NCBI GenBank assembly: GCA_013414795.1
Contig: CP058732.1
Span: 2,267,737 to 2,331,736 of the forward strand
Length of the DNA: 64,000 bases
Reading direction: 5' to 3'
DNA from: Candidatus Kapaibacterium sp.
GTDB lineage: Bacteria; Bacteroidota; Ignavibacteria; Kapaibacteriales; UBA2268
A program made the position numbers and the translations under genes. Below, in pieces: positions 26,365 through 35,715 of the stretch (its first letter is position 1; each line of letters starts with the position of its first letter). The notes below the pieces were generated by a model, which saw only the letters and a list, made by a program, of their open reading frames with translations, had not been told where the DNA came from and ran no database searches.

Positions 26365-28233
26365 ATGGAAAAATTTAACATAAACTCATTACCAATTATA
26401 AAATTGCTTACCCTCATTTTCGTTTCAATCTCAATTTCATTTATACTTCCTAAAACATTTTTAATAGCAATAATTTTAATTCTTGGTGCATTTGGCTTGC
26501 TCTTGTTTTTGTTTAAGAAAGACCACTTTGCATATCTGTTTTTGGCTTTTGCTATTGGTTTTATAATCTCTACAAATTTCGAACAAATTAAAATTATCGA
26601 AACCACGGAAAAGTTCACATCTGCTAAAATGAAAGTATTCGGAAAAGTTACAGACATTATTATGCAAAGCCAAAAAATGGCAAATGTTCGTCTTCAATGC
26701 CAACTAAACAATGAACAAATCCAGAACTATTCTACTTCACTTTCTTTAATTATTCACAAAACAGATGGTAAATTTCCAGAACTTCAAATAGGAGACATAA
26801 TTTTATGCATTGCAAAAGTCAAACTCCCAAGAGTATCCAATCTACCGACCGACCCCGCAGAAGTTCAAACCGCACTATCCAACGATGTTGAACTTTTAGC
26901 ATCGACAAACGAAAAAAATATTATCAAGATTTGGAAAAATCCCTCTGGATTACATCAAACTCTTGGAAGTATTAAAAACTGCCTAAATAACAAAATCTAC
27001 AACTTTGTTAGTCAAGAAAATTTCCCATATTTCACTTCACTCTTACTTGGAAATCGAACAATGCTCGAAAGCGAACAAAGGGAAAAGTTTGCTACTACTG
27101 GAATGTCTCACATCCTTGCTTTAAGCGGTTTTCATTTTGGTATTCTTGCCACAATTGTGTTCTATTTATTTTCATTTTTAAAAAATAACTGGATTAAATT
27201 CGTATTAGTTGTTTCTGTTCTTCTGACTTTCCTTGCAATTATAGGTTTTCCCCCATCTGGAATTCGTGCTTCTATAATGATAATTGCTATTCTATATTCG
27301 CTTACGCTCGAAAGGAAAACTTCAATCTTTAACATATTAGGATTAATCATACTTGTAGTACTAATCTTTTCACCATCAAGCATTTTTAACGTTGGTTTCC
27401 AATTATCTTTTTTTGCTGTTCTGGGAATAGTTCTTTTCAATAAAAGATTCTATTTCGCTTTGAATAAAATTGTTAAAGTCGAAAATAATATACTTAATTT
27501 CTTTCTTCAAATTCTTGCAACAACAATTTCTGCACAAATATTTACAGCCCCACTTGTTGCTTACTATTTCGGCTACTACACATTCATCTCTTTCTTCTCC
27601 AATCTATTGCTTCTTCCAATCTTTTCATTAGCGATAGGTTTTGGATTTAATGCTCTATTTTTATCATTGATTTCCATAGATTTAGCAAAAATATTTGGAA
27701 CAACAGCCGATTTCCTTCTGGCTCTGGCTATTCGAATAAACGAGTTCCTTGCAGATAACTTCAAAGAATTAGTCCTCAACCACAATAGTAGTTTGTTGGT
27801 TTCAATTTTTGTCTCTTTGTTTACACTTTGGGTTGTTTATTCAACCGATAAAAAAATTCTATTTACGAGGCTCGCAATTTCAATAATCTCTTTAGTCACG
27901 CTTCTGTTTAATTTAAATCAAAATAACAGAGACCAAATACAAATTTTCCCTCGTGAGAAATATATTGCAATTGTAATTCCAGACCCACAAAGAACTGTGT
28001 GTCTGCTTCTGGATAGAAAACCAAGGCTTTTGCCGTCAAGTGATAAACCTATGGAAAAATACCTAACCCAAATTGAAGGGGAACTTGTTCTTGGAGTTTC
28101 TGGTAATGTTGGAATTGCTATTACAGACCGAATAAAAAGAACGAAACGAATTAAGATTGTCGAACTTCCCAAAGAAATCCAAAGAGAAATTTCAAAAAAA
28201 TTAGTCGGAGATTATGGAATATTTAAATTGTGA
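26365..28233 (+). CDS. comEC: ComEC/Rec2-family competence protein without nuclease domain
   Basis: A 622-aa polytopic protein. An N-terminal pair of membrane helices and a DUF4131-like soluble region precede the Competence domain with SLLLGNRTMLESEQREKFAT and MSHILALSGFHFGILA, FPPSGIRASIMIIAILYSL, then further helices to about residue 510. ComEC forms the inner-membrane channel for DNA uptake in natural transformation. The metallo-beta-lactamase nuclease domain found in many homologues is absent; the last 100 residues are a short beta-rich tail (YIAIVIPDPQRTVCLLLDRK). Its last 20 nt overlap the YfiH-like gene. Confidence 0.9.
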   Translation: MEKFNINSLPIIKLLTLIFVSISISFILPKTFLIAIILILGAFGLLLFLFKKDHFAYLFLAFAIGFIISTNFEQIKIIETTEKFTSAKMKVFGKVTDIIMQSQKMANVRLQCQLNNEQIQNYSTSLSLIIHKTDGKFPELQIGDIILCIAKVKLPRVSNLPTDPAEVQTALSNDVELLASTNEKNIIKIWKNPSGLHQTLGSIKNCLNNKIYNFVSQENFPYFTSLLLGNRTMLESEQREKFATTGMSHILALSGFHFGILATIVFYLFSFLKNNWIKFVLVVSVLLTFLAIIGFPPSGIRASIMIIAILYSLTLERKTSIFNILGLIILVVLIFSPSSIFNVGFQLSFFAVLGIVLFNKRFYFALNKIVKVENNILNFFLQILATTISAQIFTAPLVAYYFGYYTFISFFSNLLLLPIFSLAIGFGFNALFLSLISIDLAKIFGTTADFLLALAIRINEFLADNFKELVLNHNSSLLVSIFVSLFTLWVVYSTDKKILFTRLAISIISLVTLLFNLNQNNRDQIQIFPREKYIAIVIPDPQRTVCLLLDRKPRLLPSSDKPMEKYLTQIEGELVLGVSGNVGIAITDRIKRTKRIKIVELPKEIQREISKKLVGDYGIFKL

Positions 28234-28972
28234 AGAGAAACAACTAAAAATAATAAAACCAAAAATTTTCCCCGAAACAAAAGTTATTGCTGGGGTAACG
28301 GAACGAAACCAACATTTGCACCCAATTGGGTTTTCATTCTGCGAAACAGACTCAATTGACCATAACACGGCATTTGAGCATCAAAAATTGCTTGCTAAAC
28401 ATCTTGGCGTCGAAATTACTGATTTTGCTTATTTGAAGCAAATCCATAGTGATAAAATCATAATCGTGAATGAAAAATTCAAAATGCAAGAGGGGGACGG
28501 TTTAATTACAAATTTGAAAGGCAAAATCCTTGTTGTTAAGATAGCCGACTGTGCTGGGATTCTTGTTTACGACCCAGTCAATGAAGTTGTTTCAGCAATT
28601 CACTCTGGATGGAGAGGAAGCCACCAAGAAATCATAGCCAAGGCAATAGTATTGATGGAAAAAAATTTCGGCTCGAAGCCCGAAAAACTATTAGTCTACA
28701 TTTCCCCACTTGCTTCGGTTGAAAATTACGAAGTTGGGGAGGAAGTTGCCAGCCTTTTTCCTTATTCCATTGTAGCGAATGGACAAGGAAAATACTATTT
28801 TGATAACAGAAAAGAAATATTTCGGCAATTGATAGGAATTGGTGTTAAACAAGAAAACATCGAATATTCTGAACTGTGCACAATTTCAAATTTGAATCTC
28901 CATTCTTACAGAAGAGACAAAGAAAAGTCTGGACGAATGGCAGCCTTTATTGGGTTAAGAAGTGACTATTAA
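28214..28972 (+). CDS. YfiH/LACC1-family purine nucleoside phosphorylase-like protein
   Basis: A 252-aa protein of the DUF152/YfiH fold, whose members cleave purine nucleosides and have been called polyphenol oxidases. Motifs are LKQIHSDKI, ADCAGILVYDP (zinc-site Cys in the ADC motif, although Pro of the usual ADCxP is replaced by Gly), and AIHSGWRGSHQEII (His and Arg of the HAGWRG motif). The C-terminal SELCTISNLNLHSYRRDKEK with SGRMAAFIG is conserved. The start overlaps the end of comEC, suggesting coupling. It converges with rfbD with a 4-nt overlap of stops. Confidence 0.88.
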   Translation: MEYLNCEEKQLKIIKPKIFPETKVIAGVTERNQHLHPIGFSFCETDSIDHNTAFEHQKLLAKHLGVEITDFAYLKQIHSDKIIIVNEKFKMQEGDGLITNLKGKILVVKIADCAGILVYDPVNEVVSAIHSGWRGSHQEIIAKAIVLMEKNFGSKPEKLLVYISPLASVENYEVGEEVASLFPYSIVANGQGKYYFDNRKEIFRQLIGIGVKQENIEYSELCTISNLNLHSYRRDKEKSGRMAAFIGLRSDY

Positions 28973-29820
28973 TTCTTTGAGGCAAAAATGCTAAGGAAAT
29001 TAACCAATTCTTCTCGCCAGGGAGGAATTTCAATGCCAAGTAGTTCGGATATTTTTTCGTTACTCATCGCAGAGAATTTTGGTCTTCGTGCAGGAAGTTG
29101 AAACTCTTCGCTCTTTGCTGGAACGACATTAACACGCAAACCAAGTTGCTTTTTTAATTCCAGTGCCCATTCGTATCGAGAGGCGAATCCAGAATTTGTC
29201 AAATGGTATACTCCAGCCAAGCCTTCTTCCAAGGCTTTCATCGTTACATTTACAACAGTTTTGGTGGACGTCGGAATAGAAACTTCGTCAATAGAAACAC
29301 GAACAGTGTCGCTTTCCTCGCTCCAAATTAAAAACTTTGTAATAAAGTTCTGGGTACCAAAACCATAGAGCCAACTTACACGCAAAATCAGAAACAATTC
29401 CAATTCTTCGCTAATTGCTTGCTCACCAAAATATTTAGTCCATCCATAAAAATTTATTGGATTGGGTTTGTCTTCTTCGACATACAGAGTAGGCTTTTCT
29501 CCATCGAAAATATAATCGGAACTAAAATGCACCAGAAAGGAATTATGCTTTCTGCAAACATAAGCAAGGTTTCTTGGACCAATAGTGTTCACTCGCAAAG
29601 CGTTCCATCGGTCAAATTCAGCCCTATCAACATAATTGTATGCCGAACAATTGATTACTATCTCTGGTTTGACCGTAGAAATTATTTTTTCCACGTCATC
29701 TAATTTTCCAACATCAAGGGTGGGCAAATCAGTTTCATAGAACTGGATACTTTTGAGATGAAAAAAATTTTTAAATTCAGTACCAAGTTGTCCCAAACTG
29801 CCAATCAAAAGATATTTCAT
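28969..29820 (-). CDS. rfbD: dTDP-4-dehydrorhamnose reductase
   Basis: A 283-aa SDR enzyme that uses NAD(P)H to make dTDP-L-rhamnose. The N-terminal LLIGSLGQLGTEF is the nucleotide loop; IVINCSAYNYVDRAEFD and RWNALRVNTIGPRNLAYVCR are RfbD-typical; SSDYIFDG and YGWTKYFGEQ supply the Ser-Tyr-Lys catalytic set; the C-terminal PARRPKFSAMSNEKISEL is the substrate end. It is the last gene of rfbC-rfbB-rfbD, each overlapping the next by 4 nt (ATGA). Confidence 0.95.
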   Translation of the reverse strand: MKYLLIGSLGQLGTEFKNFFHLKSIQFYETDLPTLDVGKLDDVEKIISTVKPEIVINCSAYNYVDRAEFDRWNALRVNTIGPRNLAYVCRKHNSFLVHFSSDYIFDGEKPTLYVEEDKPNPINFYGWTKYFGEQAISEELELFLILRVSWLYGFGTQNFITKFLIWSEESDTVRVSIDEVSIPTSTKTVVNVTMKALEEGLAGVYHLTNSGFASRYEWALELKKQLGLRVNVVPAKSEEFQLPARRPKFSAMSNEKISELLGIEIPPWREELVNFLSIFASKN

Positions 29821-30878
29821 AACCTTCTACCGTAATTAATTTCAATCCATCTTAGGTATTCACCACTTCGAACTTTATTTAGCCATTCTAAATGTGATAA
29901 ATACCAGGAAACTGTCAAATCGAGCCCCGTCTCAAAGTCGACCGATTGACTCCACCCTAACTCGTTTTTAATTTTATCACAATTTATTGCATATCTTCTG
30001 TCGTGCCCTGGTCTATCTTTTACGAAATTAATTAATTTTTTATACTTTGAACTATTTTCACCAGTTTTGCTGGCAACAACTTCACAAAGATACTCTATTA
30101 GGCGAATATTTTCCCATTCATTCTCTCCGCCTATGTTATACGTTTCGCCAATCTTACCTTTTGTTAAAATTGCCCAAACAGCAGTGCAATGGTCGTAGAC
30201 AAATAACCAATCACGCACATTTTTCCCGTCTCCATAAATTGGCAAAGGCTTGCCTTCGAGCATATTAATAATCATCAAAGGAATCAACTTTTCGGGAAAT
30301 TGATAAGGACCATAGTTGTTCGAGCAAATCGAAATGGTAACTGGCAAACCATAAGTATTGTGATAGGCTCGCACCAAATGGTCTGATGCGGCTTTCGATG
30401 CTGAATATGGGCTTCGAGGTTGGTATGGAGTTGTTTCAGTGAAATACCCAATCGGACCAAGGGAACCATAGACTTCGTCGGTGCTAATATGATGGAATCG
30501 AATTTCTATCCCAGCCTCAAATTTTTTTCGAATCGCCTCGAGCAAAGAAAATGTCCCAAATACATTTGTCTGAATAAAATCCGAAGGACCGACAATGGAA
30601 CGGTCTACGTGGGACTCTGCTGCAAAGTGGACAATGGTGTCGACTTCGTACTTTTCAATAATTTCCAAAATCTTAATCTGGTCGCAAATATCTACTTTTT
30701 CAAAAAAGTATCTGTTGGGGAATTGATTTTGGATATCTTCCAAATTTTCTGGATTTGCTGCATAGGTTAGTTTATCTACATTTACAACAACAAAATCCTT
30801 ATCTGGCAAATCGAAAAGGAACCGAATAAAATTTGTCCCGATGAAACCACAACCACCAGTTACAAGTATTGATTTCAT
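29817..30878 (-). CDS. rfbB: dTDP-glucose 4,6-dehydratase
   Basis: A 353-aa extended SDR that converts dTDP-glucose to dTDP-4-keto-6-deoxyglucose. Seen are GGCGFIGTNFIRFLFD (NAD loop), HFAAESHVDRSI, HISTDEVYGSLG (catalytic Thr-Asp-Glu), YSASKAASDHLVRAYHNTYG (Tyr-Lys), CSNNYGPYQFPEKLIPLMI, and GDGKNVRDWLFVYDHCTA. The length is typical. Neighbours rfbC and rfbD overlap it by 4 nt. The first enzyme, RfbA, is not in this window. Confidence 0.97.
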   Translation of the reverse strand: MKSILVTGGCGFIGTNFIRFLFDLPDKDFVVVNVDKLTYAANPENLEDIQNQFPNRYFFEKVDICDQIKILEIIEKYEVDTIVHFAAESHVDRSIVGPSDFIQTNVFGTFSLLEAIRKKFEAGIEIRFHHISTDEVYGSLGPIGYFTETTPYQPRSPYSASKAASDHLVRAYHNTYGLPVTISICSNNYGPYQFPEKLIPLMIINMLEGKPLPIYGDGKNVRDWLFVYDHCTAVWAILTKGKIGETYNIGGENEWENIRLIEYLCEVVASKTGENSSKYKKLINFVKDRPGHDRRYAINCDKIKNELGWSQSVDFETGLDLTVSWYLSHLEWLNKVRSGEYLRWIEINYGRRL

Positions 30879-31492
30879 AATTCTAATTCATTGTTCAAAC
30901 TACTAACCAAGGGAGCATTTCTGTCTTTGTCCGATACGATGAAATTATCGACGACTTTTGGCCAAGGAATATTAATTTGAGGGTCGTCGTATAGGATTAC
31001 TCTGTCGTGCTCTCGTGAATATTTGTTATCAGTGAAGTAAAGCACTTCGGTAGAAGGCAACAAAGTTAAATAGCCGTGGGCAAAGCCTCGTGGTATTAAT
31101 AATTTGTCGGGATATTGAATTAAATAGTCATATTGAATAGGAAAATCAAAATTTTTCGGGTCGAAGTTGCTATTATGCGAAACAATAAGAAAGCATTGAA
31201 AATTCAAAAAGTTGGGGCTATATGGTCTTATATCAACTGCTACATCAAAGATTGCGCCCCTTGTACAGGTGACGATTTTCGATTGTTCAAACGGCTTAGT
31301 TTGAAAGTGCAAACCACGCAAAGTTCCAACTTGTTCATTGTATGAATGATTAACTTGTACAATATCAAATTTTAGCCCTATTTTTTTCAAATCTTCGATA
31401 TTTAACACTTCTGTAAAAAAGCCTCTTGAATCAAAATAGATATGTGATTTTAAAATCAATATTTCTGGTATTTTAGTCTGCAATTTTTCCAT
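30875..31492 (-). CDS. rfbC: dTDP-4-dehydrorhamnose 3,5-epimerase
   Basis: A 205-aa cupin-fold epimerase. Conserved segments include HIYFDSRGFFTEVLNIEDLK, VQVNHSYNEQVGTLRGLHFQ (catalytic His), GAIFDVAVDIRPYSPNF, and IPRGFAHGYLTLLPSTEVLY, followed by EHDRVILYDDPQINIPWP. The best start is the ATG at 31492; a TTG four codons upstream is less likely. It is somewhat longer than typical (about 185 aa). It heads the rfbC-rfbB-rfbD unit and is divergent from the CAP-domain protein. Confidence 0.95.
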   Translation of the reverse strand: MEKLQTKIPEILILKSHIYFDSRGFFTEVLNIEDLKKIGLKFDIVQVNHSYNEQVGTLRGLHFQTKPFEQSKIVTCTRGAIFDVAVDIRPYSPNFLNFQCFLIVSHNSNFDPKNFDFPIQYDYLIQYPDKLLIPRGFAHGYLTLLPSTEVLYFTDNKYSREHDRVILYDDPQINIPWPKVVDNFIVSDKDRNAPLVSSLNNELEL

Positions 31493-31592
31493 AGCAACAT
31501 TCAAATAAAAGTAAAATTACAAAAAAGTGCCTCTAAATTTTTGAATTCTCTTGTGGAAATTGTAACAATTTTTTTAGTTCCAGTTACTAAAT

Positions 31593-31600
31593 TAATTTTG
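31593..31600 (+). promoter_or_regulatory. TAATTTTG box, putative -7 element for CAP-domain gene
   Basis: TTAATTTTGTAATT occurs with 36 nt to the ATG at 31637 and matches TAnnTTTG. A related TAATTTTAC occurs on the minus strand of the same 144-nt gap, possibly for rfbC. Confidence 0.5.
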
Positions 31601-31636
31601 TAATTTATAATTAATTAATAATATTTGGGATGTAAA

Positions 31637-33430
31637 ATGAAGAGAATTTTATTTGTTTGGGTGGCTCTCTTATTTGGAATTTATCTAAATGCACAAGATT
31701 TTCCATTAGCCACGATGAGCGAACTTTATGACGAAAACCCCGACGTCGCAAATTGCTACGAAGGCAAACTCAAAGAATCCGAAAAGCAGAAAGCAATGCA
31801 ATATCTTAATTATATTCGCTCTTTTCACAATTTGAAACCAGTTCAATACAATTCCACCTATGACAAAGAAACTGCAAAAAGCGCTTTAATTAATGTTGCA
31901 AATGCTCTTTTGGACCATTTCCCAAAATCAAACTATCAATGTTATACCCAAGACGGATACAATGGAAGCACCACTTCCAATCTTTACCTTGCTTCTGCTT
32001 TATCACCAAATAACCTTCCAGGTACTGAAAAAGGTATGCAATCTTGGATAATTGATGCAAATGTTGAAGACTTGGGACATAGACGCAATCTATTGAATCC
32101 ATTTTTGAAATATACATCATTCGGGCGTGTCGACGGAAATTCGAAAACGCAACCAAGTTATTTGCTTACCGCTATGTCTATCAAAGTTCATCAATTTCCA
32201 GATTATCACAATCTTTCGGATTGGACCCCAGAATTCATTGCCTATCCTTACAATGATTACCCAAGTGCCTATGTTGACCCAACTTGGTATCTTTCATTTA
32301 TTGTCGTTGCAGACAAGAATAACATTTGGAACAACGACAACAAAACAGTCGATTACTCACAAGCCACTGTCGAGGTTAAAGACCCAAGCAATAATAAATT
32401 ACAAATTTCAAATCTCAAATACGACTATCTAGGCTATGGTGTGCCAAATTGTATCTATTGGAAAACTTCTGGACTGCAAAAAGAAGTCAAATACACAGTA
32501 ACCATTTCAAACGTAAAGGTAAAAGGAACACCAAAAACATTTACCTATTGGTTCAGAATCACAGATAATCCACCGTCCGCCAATCTTCAACCTCCGACTC
32601 CACTGTCTCCACCAGACAACGCAACTAATGTTGAAATCCCAGTAACATTATCTTGGTCGCAAGTTTCGGGTGCACAATTCTATGCCCTTCAAGTTTCCCA
32701 AAATTCAGATTTAACCAACCCAATTGTCGACTTAAAAAATTTAACCACCAACAATTACACATTGTCCGCACTTAATCCAAGTATCAAATACTACTGGCGT
32801 GTTGCTGCAATCAAAGACCAACAAATGAGTAACTGGTCGCAAACATTTTCGTTTACTACGAAAGATGTTCCGCTTACGGCTCCAATCACTATTACACCGC
32901 TCGACGGGGAAACAAATGTCGATTTGAAACCCACTTTTGTATGGACCAAAGTCCCATTAGCAGACCGATACCATCTTCAAGTTTGCCTCGATGATACCTT
33001 CGACGACTTTGCTTTAATAATTAACCAGGACAATATTTCGGACACTGTTTATACATCAGCAACAAAATTCTTTCCCAAGACAATTTACTACTGGCGTGTT
33101 CGCTCTGCAAAATCGACAAGTTACAGCAATTGGTCCAATGTCAAAACATTTTGGACACTCGACCCAAACACTGTTGAATATGAACAAAACTCTCAACCTA
33201 ACTATATTCTCATCGACGAACCAAGCAAAGCATTTATCTCATTAGATATATCCTATGCTAAATCAATTATGCTTTACAATATTTTTGGGGAAAAACTAAA
33301 TCTTTCCGAAACCATTCAACGACCAAATTTAATTGAAATCCCATATCAAAAATTAACAAATGGATTTTGGGTGCTTGAAATTAAAACTGATGACAAAATT
33401 GAAACAAAGTTTTTAATGATAATCAAATAG
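31637..33430 (+). CDS. Secreted CAP-domain protein with fibronectin III-like repeats and T9SS sorting domain
   Basis: About 597 aa, starting at the ATG at 31637 (the TTG four codons earlier would spoil the signal peptide MKRILFVWVALLFGIYLNA). Residues about 50-200 look like a CAP/SCP domain: AMQYLNYIRSFHNLKPVQYN and EDLGHRRNLLNPFLKYTSFG give the usual helix and GHR motifs. Two tandem fibronectin III-like modules follow (about 320-410 and 415-510), each with PPDNATNVE or PLDGETNVD, LSWSQV or FVWTKV, and YYWRV. The C-terminal MLYNIFGEKLN and NGFWVLEIKT form a type A T9SS sorting signal. It should be surface-located or released. The function of the CAP domain here is unknown. Confidence 0.78.
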   Translation: MKRILFVWVALLFGIYLNAQDFPLATMSELYDENPDVANCYEGKLKESEKQKAMQYLNYIRSFHNLKPVQYNSTYDKETAKSALINVANALLDHFPKSNYQCYTQDGYNGSTTSNLYLASALSPNNLPGTEKGMQSWIIDANVEDLGHRRNLLNPFLKYTSFGRVDGNSKTQPSYLLTAMSIKVHQFPDYHNLSDWTPEFIAYPYNDYPSAYVDPTWYLSFIVVADKNNIWNNDNKTVDYSQATVEVKDPSNNKLQISNLKYDYLGYGVPNCIYWKTSGLQKEVKYTVTISNVKVKGTPKTFTYWFRITDNPPSANLQPPTPLSPPDNATNVEIPVTLSWSQVSGAQFYALQVSQNSDLTNPIVDLKNLTTNNYTLSALNPSIKYYWRVAAIKDQQMSNWSQTFSFTTKDVPLTAPITITPLDGETNVDLKPTFVWTKVPLADRYHLQVCLDDTFDDFALIINQDNISDTVYTSATKFFPKTIYYWRVRSAKSTSYSNWSNVKTFWTLDPNTVEYEQNSQPNYILIDEPSKAFISLDISYAKSIMLYNIFGEKLNLSETIQRPNLIEIPYQKLTNGFWVLEIKTDDKIETKFLMIIK

Positions 33431-33438
33431 GAAAAATC

Positions 33439-34101
33439 TTGAAAGAAGATAAAGATACAATCATAAGGGTCTTACAATCTTTAAGAAGAGACTATCAACA
33501 AGGGAAATTCGACGAAACCACAGCAAAAGATAATCCCTTCGACCAATTTAGCCAATGGTTCGAGGAAGTGCTTAACGCCAACTTCCTCGAGCCGAACGCA
33601 ATGGTTGTTTCGACTGTCAACAGCGAAGGGGTTCCCTCTTCTCGGGTTGTACTTTTAAAAAAGTTTGACGAAAGAGGTTTTGTCTTTTTCACTAATTACG
33701 AAAGCCAGAAAGCAAGCGAAATTGCAATCAATCCAAATGTTTCGCTACTTTTCTATTGGGACAAACTTGAACGCCAAGTTCGAATAAATGGAAAAGCAGA
33801 AAAGATTCCGCCAGAAGAATCTGATGAATACTTCCAAACAAGGCCTTATCTATCAAAAATTGGGGCTTGGGCTTCCAAGCAAAGCCAGCCATTAAAATCC
33901 CGTTTTACTTTGATGCGAGAAGTTGCAAAACTTACACTGAAATTCCCCGCTTATGTACCATTACCGCCATTCTGGGGTGGCTATCGTGTTGTACCAAATT
34001 ATTTTGAATTTTGGCAAGGTAGACCCAGCCGCCTTCACGACAGAATCGCATATAAATTACAATCGGACGGTTCTTGGTCGAAACAAAGGCTCTATCCCTA
34101 A
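33439..34101 (+). CDS. pdxH: Pyridoxamine 5'-phosphate oxidase
   Basis: A 220-aa FMN enzyme that makes PLP. Conserved segments are SLRRDYQQGKFDE, PFDQFSQWFEEVLNANFLEP, NAMVVSTVNSEGVPSSRVVL, FTNYESQKASEIAINPNVSL, FYWDKLERQVRINGKAEKIP, WASKQSQPL, and the C-terminal FWQGRPSRLHDRIAYKLQ. The only start that keeps the N-terminal substrate-binding part is TTG at 33439, 8 nt after the upstream stop. It ends exactly one base before the stop codon of the carboxylase gene on the other strand, leaving no intergenic terminator. Confidence 0.95.
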   Translation: MKEDKDTIIRVLQSLRRDYQQGKFDETTAKDNPFDQFSQWFEEVLNANFLEPNAMVVSTVNSEGVPSSRVVLLKKFDERGFVFFTNYESQKASEIAINPNVSLLFYWDKLERQVRINGKAEKIPPEESDEYFQTRPYLSKIGAWASKQSQPLKSRFTLMREVAKLTLKFPAYVPLPPFWGGYRVVPNYFEFWQGRPSRLHDRIAYKLQSDGSWSKQRLYP

Positions 34102-35709
34102 TCACATTCGGAAGACACCATACTTTTGGTCTGGAATTGGTGCGTTCAAAGCCATCGAAATTCCAAGAGCAAGAGCATTTCTTGTATCCAGTGGGTCGAG
34201 GATACCATCATCCCAGAGCCTTGCAGTGCTATAGTATGGGCTTGCTTCGTCCTCGTATTTTTTTATTATTGGCTCGCGAATAGCCCTTATTTCTTCCTCG
34301 GTTAATGTTTTACCTTGCGCTTCAAGTTGTTTAATTTTCACTGTTGCCAGAACATCTGCCGCTTGTTCACCCCCCATCACAGAAATACGACCGTGAGGCC
34401 ACATCCATAAAAGTCGAGGATTGTATCCCCTTCCACACATCGCATAATTTCCAGCGCCATAGGAACCACCAACAATTACAGTGAACTTAGGCACATCGGC
34501 ATTTGCAACTGCGTGAACCAGTTTGGCTCCGTCTTTTGCAATTCCACCGTGTTCGTATTTTTTACCAACAATGAAACCAGTAATGTTTTGCAAGAAGATT
34601 AATGGAATTTTTCGGATAGTGCAAAGTTCGATAAAATGGGCTCCCTTCAAACTCGATTCAGAAAACAGAACTCCGTTATTCGCAAGAATACCAACGGGAT
34701 AGCCCATTATTCGAGCAAAACCAGTTACCAGAGTTGTCCCATAATATTCTTTGAATTCCTGAAATCTGCTGCCATCAACAATTCGTGCAATGATTTCTCG
34801 AATGTCAAATGGCATTCGAATATTTTTTGGAATAATGCCGTAAATTTCTTCGGGGTCGTAATAAGGCTCCTCTGGCTCTTCGCGTCCAATGTCAAATTTA
34901 TCGGCTTTTCCAAGGTTTTCGACGATGTTCCGTGCAATCTGCAAAGCATGTTCATCGTTCAAAGCATAATGGTCGGAAACACCAGATATTTTGCAATGGA
35001 CATCTGCACCCCCAAGTTCCTCATCGGTAACAACTTCTCCAGTTGCAGCCTTGACAAGAGGGGGTCCACCAATAAAAATCGTGGCTTGGTTCCGCACCAT
35101 AATAGTTTCGTCGCTCATTGCTGGGACATAAGCACCACCAGCAGTGCAAGAACCCATAACAACGGCTATTTGGGGAATATTCATAGCAGACATTCGAGCC
35201 TGGTTGTAGAAAATTCTACCAAAATGCTCCTTGTCGGGGAAGGTCTCTGACTGGTATGGTAGGAAAATCCCACCAGAATCTACCAGATAGATACAAGGCA
35301 GACGGTTTTGCATTGCAACTTCTTGAGCCCGAACGTGTTTTTTAATTGTCATTGGGAAATAAGTTCCCCCCTTGACTGTTGCATCGTTTGCAACAATCAT
35401 ACATTCGCGACCTTTTACAACTCCAATTCCTGTGATAATTCCGGCGCAAGGGGCTTCGTTGTCATACATATCCCACGCTGCGAGTGGAGAGAGTTCGAGG
35501 AATGGGGTATCGGGGTCACACAACTTGCGAATCCTTTCTCTTGGCAATAATTTCCCTCGACTAATATGCTTTTCGCGGGCTTTTTCTGGTCCTCCTTGCT
35601 TGACCTTCTCAAGCCGTTCTTTTAATTCGTTAACTAAACGGATTGAATTTTCATAGTTTTCTTTGAACTCGGGCGACTTTGTGTTGATTTTCGACTTAAA
35701 TCTTTCCAT
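34102..35709 (-). CDS. Acyl-CoA carboxylase carboxyltransferase (beta) subunit, methylcrotonyl-CoA carboxylase type
   Basis: The 535-aa protein has the two crotonase-fold halves of biotin-dependent carboxyltransferases. It matches the methylcrotonyl/geranyl-CoA branch: [86 protein letters not shown], and [20 protein letters not shown]. The C-terminal half has the oxyanion glycine loop [20 protein letters not shown]. It would carboxylate 3-methylcrotonyl-CoA in leucine breakdown, but specificity is inferred. The biotin carboxylase (alpha) subunit is not in the window. A small DUF6125-like gene is 6 nt upstream and icmF overlaps that gene, forming a unit. Confidence 0.9.
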   Translation of the reverse strand: MERFKSKINTKSPEFKENYENSIRLVNELKERLEKVKQGGPEKAREKHISRGKLLPRERIRKLCDPDTPFLELSPLAAWDMYDNEAPCAGIITGIGVVKGRECMIVANDATVKGGTYFPMTIKKHVRAQEVAMQNRLPCIYLVDSGGIFLPYQSETFPDKEHFGRIFYNQARMSAMNIPQIAVVMGSCTAGGAYVPAMSDETIMVRNQATIFIGGPPLVKAATGEVVTDEELGGADVHCKISGVSDHYALNDEHALQIARNIVENLGKADKFDIGREEPEEPYYDPEEIYGIIPKNIRMPFDIREIIARIVDGSRFQEFKEYYGTTLVTGFARIMGYPVGILANNGVLFSESSLKGAHFIELCTIRKIPLIFLQNITGFIVGKKYEHGGIAKDGAKLVHAVANADVPKFTVIVGGSYGAGNYAMCGRGYNPRLLWMWPHGRISVMGGEQAADVLATVKIKQLEAQGKTLTEEEIRAIREPIIKKYEDEASPYYSTARLWDDGILDPLDTRNALALGISMALNAPIPDQKYGVFRM

Positions 35710-35715
35710 TTACTC

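Noticed and set aside
31505-31636. Possible tRNA or small RNA gene in the divergent gap
   Set aside because: No cloverleaf, CCA end or GC-rich stem; only promoter-like AT-rich sequence. No tRNA was found in any other gap.
34636-35250. 204-aa frame opposite the carboxylase gene
   Set aside because: Antisense shadow of a conserved enzyme gene; the translation has no recognisable domain.
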